In this document: one piece after another, positions 6,293 through 10,941 of the stretch
How the letters are laid out: every line of letters begins with the position of its first letter
How positions within the stretch are numbered: position 1 is the first letter of the stretch
Source of the DNA: Promethearchaeota archaeon
GTDB lineage: Archaea; Asgardarchaeota; Lokiarchaeia; Sigyniarchaeales; SOKP01
Reading direction: 5' to 3'
Assembly (NCBI GenBank): GCA_030605895.1
Contig: JAUWHL010000136.1
Location: forward strand, 1-10,941
Length of the DNA: 10,941 bases
Made by a program: the position numbers and the translations under genes
The notes under the pieces: model-generated
The model's input: the letters and a program-made list of their open reading frames with translations, nothing else
What the model was told of the DNA's origin: nothing
Database searches by the model: none

Positions 6293-7177
6293 CTAACCCT
6301 TTAAAAATTCATATTTTATTCTAGGTAAAGTATTAATCAGGATTTTAATTGCATTATCGATTCCATTCTCCATATCAGGATGGATCTCATTTGAATTAAG
6401 CAAATCATATTTTGGATGCCCCGGTAAATCCGAAACCGAAAGGACGGAAGCAGTTTTTAAATTATAGAGTTTACATAATAAGAATAATATATATGATTCC
6501 ATATCAATACATTGCATATTTATTGAGTTTAATGCCCGGATAAAATCTAAACTTTCGCAAAATAGAGCATCAGTGGTCCATAGATTAACTTCTTTAATTT
6601 TACCGGGATACATTTCAGCACCCTTGGTAAAAAACAGCTCTCTTAATGTTTCATTGGGTTTGGATATGAAAATAGTTTGATTCCCTGTAAACAAATTTTG
6701 AAATTTTCCCATTGGATTTGGAATTGACTCTAATTCATTAACTAAAGAAGGGTTTTCTCTAAAATATTGAGGACTAGTTCCATCATCACAAATAGCTAAC
6801 TTTGGGATTACTATATCTCCAATGTTAATTGGAAGGTTAACATTTTCTATTCCTCCACATACATCAATTCTAATAATAATTTTTGTTTTACACCTTCTTA
6901 ATGCTTCTACAGCCATCGCGCAATTTGGTGCTCCAACTAAAGAACGAACAATGCTAACTTTTACATTATTTAATTCACCGTTATAAACTCTTCCGTAATT
7001 ACGTTTGTTTTGTAATTTCTGTAATAATTTTTTCATTACAATTTTAATAGCAGGGAGGATTACAATTTCATTTACATTTGCAGGTTTTGTCTCTAAAATC
7101 ATCCTCACGATTTTTTCATCAACATCAATGAATTTCAATCCAAAATTTAACAATTCACTTTTTATTCTGTTTAGCAT
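6293..7177 (-). CDS. Nucleoside phosphorylase superfamily protein (PNP/UDP family)
   Basis: A 294-residue cytoplasmic enzyme of the purine/uridine phosphorylase superfamily, which cleaves nucleosides to a base and ribose-1-phosphate, or hydrolyses them in the nucleosidase branches. Family landmarks in order: GAPNCAMAVEALRR (82-95), RIDVCGGI (103-110, matching the phosphate-site RxGTxGG segment), GDIVIP (120-125), DGTSPQY (132-138), TTDALF (201-206), IDMES (224-228, ribose-binding Met-Glu) and SVSD (247-250, with the Asp that contacts the base). The Gly-Thr of the phosphate site is replaced by Asp-Val, so phosphate use may be altered. The size fits uridine phosphorylases (about 250-300). The start is backed by an archaeal Shine-Dalgarno sequence, GATGATCC, on the minus strand at 7181-7188. 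It converges with the winged-helix gene (28-base gap) and diverges from the Taw1-like gene. Substrate cannot be set from sequence. Confidence 0.88.
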   Translation of the reverse strand: MLNRIKSELLNFGLKFIDVDEKIVRMILETKPANVNEIVILPAIKIVMKKLLQKLQNKRNYGRVYNGELNNVKVSIVRSLVGAPNCAMAVEALRRCKTKIIIRIDVCGGIENVNLPINIGDIVIPKLAICDDGTSPQYFRENPSLVNELESIPNPMGKFQNLFTGNQTIFISKPNETLRELFFTKGAEMYPGKIKEVNLWTTDALFCESLDFIRALNSINMQCIDMESYILFLLCKLYNLKTASVLSVSDLPGHPKYDLLNSNEIHPDMENGIDNAIKILINTLPRIKYEFLKG

Positions 7178-7180
7178 ATT

Positions 7181-7188
7181 GGATCATC
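7181..7188 (-). promoter_or_regulatory. Shine-Dalgarno site of the phosphorylase gene
   Basis: On the minus strand GATGATCC precedes the ATG by 3 bases. It differs at one base from GGTGATCC, the complement of the usual archaeal 16S rRNA 3' end. Confidence 0.6.
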
Positions 7189-7253
7189 TTATTATTTATC
7201 CTAATTAACCAAAAACGTAATTTTAGTTATAATCTAAAAGTAGAACACTAATT

Positions 7254-7268
7254 ACTTATATACTTATA
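7254..7268 (-). promoter_or_regulatory. Possible TATA element of the phosphorylase gene
   Basis: The minus strand carries a TATA-rich stretch here, 77-91 bases upstream of the phosphorylase ATG, in the 177-base divergent intergenic region. The whole region is very AT-rich, so the exact box is uncertain. Confidence 0.3.
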
Positions 7269-7310
7269 ATTTTAAACAATATAATTTAATATCTTAATAA
7301 AATACATTTA

Positions 7311-7320
7311 TTTATATAAA
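7311..7320 (+). promoter_or_regulatory. TATA box of the Taw1-like gene
   Basis: TTTATATAAA, a close match to the archaeal TATA consensus, sits 34 bases before the ATG at 7355. This predicts a transcription start near 7340 and a very short leader. GTGGT at 7344-7348 may act as a weak Shine-Dalgarno site if it is included in the transcript. Confidence 0.5.
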
Positions 7321-7354
7321 CTAGTGAGAATTTTGATTTCAAAGTGGTTGTTTA

Positions 7355-8647
7355 ATGAAAAATAGATTTATCATTAATAACAGAATCACAAATGAATTTG
7401 TTGAGACCTATACAAAAACAACATATAGAATTGTTGGAGAAAATAAACATTCCTCCGTAAAACCATGCCATTGGCTTGAACAGCGATTAATGACTGGAAG
7501 AAATAATAGAAACTGCTATAAAGAAGTATTTGGAATCCAAAGTCACAGATGCTTACAAAATACACCTTCTTTACCTTTTTGTAATCATCAATGTGTCTTT
7601 TGTTGGAGAGATATAGAATCTGGATCTCTTGGAAGTGAATTCATTGTCGAACCAGATGAACCTAAATTAATAATTGACGAAATGATTCGACATCATAGAG
7701 ATATTATTGAGAATCACTTACCCCTAAGACGTTATCTTGATAATTATGAAATAATGATTGATATCCTCTATTATATGCTTTTAAATAATCATCAAACACA
7801 TAGTAGAAGTTCGCTTAGTAATAACATTCATGTATCAAAAAATAAAATTGAACGAGCTACTACTCTTCTCAAATCTCAAAAATATATTAAAACAACTGAT
7901 CAATCATTAGATAATTTTAGATTAGAAGATGATATTAATTGTTGTATTGATTCTAGAAACGAGCTTGAAGTATTAATTAATAGGGTATTAACTACACCTG
8001 ATGAGATAATACAAGCGCATAGTGAAGCAATGTCACCAAATCATGCAGCTATTTCTCTCGATGGGGAACCACTATTATATCCAAAAATCTCTGAATTCGT
8101 TCAAGAATTCAAAAATCGAAATATGACTACATTCATAGTTACTAATGGTACGCTGCCAGAAAGTATTCAAAATTTAGATCCCTTACCATCCCAGTTATAT
8201 ATCACATTACCAGCATCTAATGAAATCGTCTATAAGAAAGTATGTAGACCTATGATTAAAAATGGGTGGAGCAAGATAATGAATACTCTAGATTTGGTAG
8301 ATTCTTTATCTTGTAGAACCTTAGTTAGGTTAACAGCAGTAAAAAATTTGAATTTAGATGACAAGTATCTGAATGATTATATTAAAATTATTGAGAAGGC
8401 AAACCCCAACTTTTTTGAAATCAAGGGATTTACATTACAAGCAAAAGCTCTATTAATAAACCAAAGATTGAAAAGCGATAACCAAGTTCAAGATTATTTT
8501 CCTGAATATGAATATTTAGAACATTTAGCTCTAAAATTTGAGGAAGTTAGTGGATTTCCATTAATTTATAGAAATAAACCAAGCAGAGATTTCTTATTCG
8601 CAGTAAATTGGGATCCTAATAAAGATCCAAAAATACATAACCCTTAA
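7355..8647 (+). CDS. taw1: Taw1/TYW1-like radical SAM enzyme with internal insertion
   Basis: A 430-residue relative of tRNA 4-demethylwyosine synthase, the radical SAM enzyme that turns 1-methylguanosine at position 37 of tRNA-Phe into the tricyclic imidazoline base using pyruvate. The radical SAM cluster motif is C76-x3-C80-x2-C83 (FCNHQCVFCWR). Cys38, Cys54 and Cys66 fit the N-terminal triad that binds the second 4Fe-4S cluster, and Lys56, in C-Y-K, fits the lysine proposed to bind pyruvate. SHRCLQNTPSLPFC, ISLDGEP (233-239), VTNGT, RPMIKNGW (298-305) and EIKGFT (355-360) are family landmarks. Usual archaeal proteins are about 310-350 residues; here about 90 extra residues (roughly 122-215), with an HTH-like segment, sit between HHRDIIEN and the EAMSPNHAAISL block. 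The C-terminal GxSRxRL-type stretch expected after the EIKGFT segment is not recognisable, so this may be a divergent paralog rather than the housekeeping enzyme. The promoter is its own. Confidence 0.9.
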   Translation: MKNRFIINNRITNEFVETYTKTTYRIVGENKHSSVKPCHWLEQRLMTGRNNRNCYKEVFGIQSHRCLQNTPSLPFCNHQCVFCWRDIESGSLGSEFIVEPDEPKLIIDEMIRHHRDIIENHLPLRRYLDNYEIMIDILYYMLLNNHQTHSRSSLSNNIHVSKNKIERATTLLKSQKYIKTTDQSLDNFRLEDDINCCIDSRNELEVLINRVLTTPDEIIQAHSEAMSPNHAAISLDGEPLLYPKISEFVQEFKNRNMTTFIVTNGTLPESIQNLDPLPSQLYITLPASNEIVYKKVCRPMIKNGWSKIMNTLDLVDSLSCRTLVRLTAVKNLNLDDKYLNDYIKIIEKANPNFFEIKGFTLQAKALLINQRLKSDNQVQDYFPEYEYLEHLALKFEEVSGFPLIYRNKPSRDFLFAVNWDPNKDPKIHNP

Positions 8648-8683
8648 TAATCCAATTTAAAATTATTTTCTCTTTATATTTAG

Positions 8684-9313
8684 TTAGCCTTTTATAATTA
8701 CTCTTTTTATCATTTTATTATATTGTTCTTTAAAATCATCAATACCTTCAACCATTTCTTTAAAAAATTCTAACCATCTTATTTCTGCCTCATTATGAAG
8801 TCTCCAGTGTTTCAAAGGAAGTATATAGAAAGGACTTAATTCATAAAGAAAATGAGATTTAACAAATTGCTCTCCCTCATCGGCTTGATCGAACAATTTT
8901 TGTCTCTCTTTAATTTGTTTATCTAAAGAATCTAATATAAATTGTTTTCCTTTAACCATACCAAAAAGTATTATAAAAGGAGTTGTAGCATCAATATCAA
9001 AATAGGTTTCTTGCACGTGATTAAGAAAATAAGAAATCTGTTCTTGGAATTCCTTTTTGCCTTTATTTAACAATTTATAGATATTTTGTTCGGGTCGATT
9101 ACCCTCTTGTCTAGAACCTACTTCTTTGATAAGACCATCACCTTCGAGTTGCTTTAATGTATAATAAAAGGAGGCATTTGTAGCTCTAATATAATGATCA
9201 TATCGCCATTCTTTCGCAAAAGAAATGAGCTCATAACCACTCATAGGCCTAGGAATTGTACTCATTACACCCAACATAACTGTCTTAAGGGATGTATATC
9301 TTTTTTTTGGCAT
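8684..9313 (-). CDS. PadR-family transcriptional regulator
   Basis: A 209-residue PadR-type repressor. The N-terminal winged helix (about 8-88) shows the family pattern: MLGVMSTIPRPMSGYELI, then ATNASFYYTLKQLEGDGLIKE with the recognition helix, and a wing at EGNRPEQNIYKLLNKGKKEF. Residues about 90-207 form the helical C-terminal dimerisation domain (Vir_act_alpha_C type), with PFIILFGMV and a Trp-rich helix near 170-182. Such proteins bind palindromic operators as dimers and release them on binding hydrophobic ligands, or in response to stress. The gene is divergent from the two methyltransferase genes, 139 bases apart, and converges with the Taw1-like gene (36 bases). It most likely controls itself and the methyltransferases. 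Its ATG directly follows an A-run (minus strand); no strong Shine-Dalgarno site is seen. Confidence 0.9.
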   Translation of the reverse strand: MPKKRYTSLKTVMLGVMSTIPRPMSGYELISFAKEWRYDHYIRATNASFYYTLKQLEGDGLIKEVGSRQEGNRPEQNIYKLLNKGKKEFQEQISYFLNHVQETYFDIDATTPFIILFGMVKGKQFILDSLDKQIKERQKLFDQADEGEQFVKSHFLYELSPFYILPLKHWRLHNEAEIRWLEFFKEMVEGIDDFKEQYNKMIKRVIIKG

Positions 9314-9355
9314 ATTTTTTCTTCAAATCCTCTTTCTCATTTATATTTTTGATTA

Positions 9356-9370
9356 TTTGATTTAGTCAAA
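9356..9370. promoter_or_regulatory. Perfect inverted repeat, possible PadR operator
   Basis: TTTGA-N5-TCAAA is a perfect palindrome with a 5-base spacer, lying 43-57 bases upstream of the padR-type start in the divergent region. The size and symmetry suit a winged-helix dimer. It borders the tandem repeat that follows. Confidence 0.4.
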
Positions 9371-9395
9371 TTTAAATAGTTAAATTTAAATATTC
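9368..9395. promoter_or_regulatory. Tandem 14-bp repeat / imperfect palindrome, probable operator
   Basis: Two adjacent 14-mers, aaatttaaatagtt (9368-9381) and aaatttaaatattc (9382-9395), match at 12 of 14 positions. An overlapping imperfect palindrome spans 9379-9400, with arms agttaaat and attcaact (7 of 8 complementary). The block lies just upstream of the likely TATA box of the methyltransferase operon, where a bound PadR dimer would block basal factors or polymerase. Confidence 0.45.
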
Positions 9396-9403
9396 AACTT
9401 TAA

Positions 9404-9412
9404 TTATATATA
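9404..9412 (+). promoter_or_regulatory. TATA box of the methyltransferase operon
   Basis: TTATATATA lies 41-49 bases before the ATG at 9453. It predicts a start near 9433, which would leave the strong Shine-Dalgarno AGGTGAT (9437-9443) in a short leader. Confidence 0.45.
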
Positions 9413-9436
9413 GTGGCTAAAAATATTTAAAATTTT

Positions 9437-9443
9437 AGGTGAT
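9437..9443 (+). promoter_or_regulatory. Strong Shine-Dalgarno site
   Basis: AGGTGAT, the best ribosome-binding match in the window, is 9 bases before the ATG at 9453. It fixes that start and excludes the ATG at 9442, which opens only five codons. Confidence 0.65.
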
Positions 9444-9452
9444 GAGTAAAAA

Positions 9453-10016
9453 ATGTTGAGTAATAAAAATAAGGAAAAAAAAAAAGATATTATTGAAAAA
9501 AAGAAAGAGATCGTTCAATCAGAATCTTCTTGGAAAGATTATATTCTTTCAATGATATACGGTCCTTTATTAATTACCCAATTTATTTTGGTCTTTTTTT
9601 TCTATAACTTCTATCATCTTGAGATCCTTGCTTGGATTGGTTGGGGCTTTATTATATTTTTTCTATTGTTCGGTGGTTTGCCTAAAAAAGAATTTAAAAC
9701 TAATGGTGAAATATCTGAGGGTAAAGGTTTTATTAATACTACGAAGCTTGTTGATACTGGTGTTTATTCTATTATTCGACATCCATTATGGTTGTGTTGG
9801 ATTCTTCTCAGTATTTCTGTGACTCTAATGTCGCAACATTGGTTAATGGTTACGTTTGCTATTCCTATATGTGGTTTTGTTTATGGTGAAACATATCTTT
9901 TAGATAAAGGACTTGTTAAAAAATTTGGGGATGAATATAAAGAATATAAGAAAAAAGTACCAAGAATGAACTTAATATTTGGATTTATTAAATATATATA
10001 TATGAAAAATAATTGA
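9453..10016 (+). CDS. ICMT-like integral membrane methyltransferase, copy 1
   Basis: A 187-residue membrane protein of the isoprenylcysteine carboxyl methyltransferase/phospholipid methyltransferase group, whose members transfer a methyl group from SAM to membrane-bound acceptors. The signature half is present: RHP at 109-111, Glu146 in the last membrane helix, and FGDEYKEYKKKVPR at 158-171, which together form the SAM site. Hydrophobic segments lie near 30-52, 56-75 and 112-145, the last probably a helical hairpin. The N-terminus is very Lys/Glu-rich (residues 4-20). In the usual RHPxYxG motif the Tyr and Gly are replaced here (RHPLWLCW), so substrate handling may differ. The acceptor is unknown: prenylated protein, lipid or a small molecule are all possible. 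First gene of an operon with the next, 16 bases apart, probably under the divergent PadR regulator. Confidence 0.88.
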   Translation: MLSNKNKEKKKDIIEKKKEIVQSESSWKDYILSMIYGPLLITQFILVFFFYNFYHLEILAWIGWGFIIFFLLFGGLPKKEFKTNGEISEGKGFINTTKLVDTGVYSIIRHPLWLCWILLSISVTLMSQHWLMVTFAIPICGFVYGETYLLDKGLVKKFGDEYKEYKKKVPRMNLIFGFIKYIYMKNN

Positions 10017-10032
10017 GGTTAAAAATTAAATA

Positions 10033-10557
10033 ATGGAAAGCAACACATTTGAAGATAAATCTAAGAAGAAATTTAGTTTAGTAAATACCATCTTTACAAT
10101 AATATTTACAATATCTTTCATAATTCAAATAATTCTAATGTTCATGTTTTTTAACGAATTGGATTTAATTATTTTAATTTATATTGGATATATAATTTGG
10201 GGATTTAGTCTTTATTTTGGTTTAATTTCTTTTTGGACTTTCAAGAAACGAGGGGAAGTACAAAAGGGAAAGAGTTACATAAATACAACAAAATTAGTAG
10301 ATAAAGGTCCATATGCTATAGTTCGTCATCCGCAATATTTAGGAGGAATATTATTTACTATCAGTATTACTTTATGGACTCAATTATTAGTAAGTCTAAT
10401 CCTTAGCATCATTATTATAGTTTTAACATATCAATGGACATATGCAGAGGATAATAACCTTATTGATAAGTTTGGTGAAGATTATCAGAGATATAAAGAG
10501 AGTGTCCCTAGATTGAATCTGATTTTAGGGTTGATAAAGTATAGAAAAAACAAATAG
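10033..10557 (+). CDS. ICMT-like integral membrane methyltransferase, copy 2
   Basis: A 174-residue paralog of the preceding gene with the standard signature intact: RHPQYLGG at 98-105, Glu139, and FGEDYQRYKESVPR at 147-160, followed by LNLILGLIKY matching MNLIFGFIKY of copy 1. INTTKLVD.G.Y.I.RHP is shared by both. Membrane segments lie near 14-40, 44-68 and 102-135. A GAGGT at 10015-10019, overlapping the stop of copy 1, lies 13 bases before the ATG and probably serves as its ribosome-binding site. Two diverged but intact copies side by side suggest either different acceptors or a heteromer. It acts in the membrane with the active site facing the cytoplasm, as in the family. Confidence 0.9.
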   Translation: MESNTFEDKSKKKFSLVNTIFTIIFTISFIIQIILMFMFFNELDLIILIYIGYIIWGFSLYFGLISFWTFKKRGEVQKGKSYINTTKLVDKGPYAIVRHPQYLGGILFTISITLWTQLLVSLILSIIIIVLTYQWTYAEDNNLIDKFGEDYQRYKESVPRLNLILGLIKYRKNK

Positions 10558-10583
10558 AAGAAATAAATAAATATGGAGATTAA

Positions 10584-10733
10584 AATTCTTCTATTTTTTC
10601 AATAATATATGCTATTACCTTTTTTATATTAAGTATAATGAGCTCAATTTGGGAAGATAAAGTAAATATAAATAAGTATGGAGAATTCATTAACTAATAA
10701 ATGAAAAAAGTGAAGATTTGGGAAATTATATAA
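10584..10733 (+). pseudogene. Remnant of a third ICMT-like methyltransferase
   Basis: Read in the frame starting at 10584, this stretch gives a hydrophobic helix followed by IWEDKVNINKYGEFIN, then two adjacent stops (10695-10700), then MKKVKIWEII. It aligns without gaps to the 3' part of copy 2 (SLILS... up to ...AEDNNLIDKFGEDYQ): the Glu-Asp pair and K-(F/Y)-G-E fall at identical positions over 32 residues. Past the stops, K-K-V lines up with K-K-V of the KKKVPR motif in copy 1. No RHP motif, start codon or 5' half is present, and an in-frame stop at 10581-10583 precedes it. It is best read as a truncated, decaying third tandem copy. Short length makes this a moderate call. Confidence 0.55.
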
Positions 10734-10941
10734 CAAAATTACTTAAAAATTTTTGAATTAAACCTTTTAATTTGCTAAGATTTATTTTTTTTAAAGCTGA
10801 AAATTCCAAATATGGTATTTCTGGCTTTTTTTCTGTTCTATAATCATTCAAATGAATCAATTCCAAACCATATTCTTTTGCGGATTCAATAAATAAGTTT
10901 ATTATTTTTCTTTTATCTAGATTAGAAACTTTATCAATTTT
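10726..10941 (-). CDS. Partial hypothetical protein, C-terminal 71 residues
   Basis: An open minus-strand frame enters from the right edge of the window and ends at the TAA complementary to 10726-10728. It encodes at least 71 residues, of a soluble, charged character like real genes here: KEYGLELIHLNDYRTEKKPE, then IPYLEFSALKK and a helical tail KGLIQKFLSNFVI. The N-terminus is beyond the window. I do not recognise a family from this fragment. It converges with the methyltransferase operon and its last codons overlap the end of the methyltransferase remnant. Confidence 0.6.
   Translation of the reverse strand, partial: KIDKVSNLDKRKIINLFIESAKEYGLELIHLNDYRTEKKPEIPYLEFSALKKINLSKLKGLIQKFLSNFVI

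Noticed and set aside
7005..7208. A 67-codon plus-strand open frame
   Set aside because: It is antisense to the N-terminus of the phosphorylase and consists of an anonymous hydrophobic string; the phosphorylase frame has family motifs and a Shine-Dalgarno site.
9619..9822. A 67-codon open frame in another plus frame
   Set aside because: It overlaps the first methyltransferase, whose RHP and SAM-site motifs and Shine-Dalgarno site identify the true frame.
1..10941. CRISPR arrays, tRNA or rRNA genes, transposases, integrases
   Set aside because: No regularly spaced repeats, cloverleaf-like GC-rich segments, or recognisable recombinase proteins were seen in reading the window.

Overview
This AT-rich window (roughly 30% G+C by eye) reads as archaeal chromosome. 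The evidence is a Taw1/TYW1-type wyosine-tRNA radical SAM enzyme (an archaeal and eukaryotic family), archaeal Shine-Dalgarno sequences of the GGTGAT type, TATA-like boxes 25-45 bases upstream of starts, T-run terminators, several TTG starts, and winged-helix and zinc-ribbon proteins. Lysine- and isoleucine-rich proteins together with isoprenylcysteine-methyltransferase-like genes and a PadR regulator would suit an Asgard (Lokiarchaeia-like) genome. That last step is inference; no signature eukaryote-like gene is present to prove it.

Left part (1-3100): two tandem paralogous genes of an unrecognised soluble family (about half of residues identical by hand alignment). They are followed at short spacing by a polytopic membrane protein that appears to join an ECF-S-like region to a DUF2085-like region, and by a small alpha/beta hydrolase with a complete Ser-Asp-His triad.

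Middle part (3100-6300): a small membrane protein with a C-terminal zinc ribbon; a 528-residue membrane protein with the same ribbon at its N-terminus, a duplicated three-helix membrane unit, a proline hinge and a duplicated cytoplasmic helical domain; then, only 2 bases later, a protein with two or three winged-helix modules. The last two are almost certainly co-expressed and look like a membrane-anchored part plus a DNA-binding part, possibly a new sensing or regulatory pair. This is the best candidate here for an undescribed system.

Right part (6290-10941): a nucleoside-phosphorylase-superfamily gene on the minus strand, divergent from a Taw1-like gene that carries an extra HTH-like domain of about 90 residues inside its radical SAM fold. 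Next comes a minus-strand PadR regulator, divergent from two tandem ICMT-like membrane methyltransferase genes, with a repeat-rich likely operator between them. Just after the second methyltransferase lies an in-frame remnant of a third copy, interrupted by stop codons. The window ends inside a minus-strand gene of unknown function. No tRNA, rRNA, CRISPR array or insertion sequence was seen, and no gene-free stretch exceeds 300 bases.
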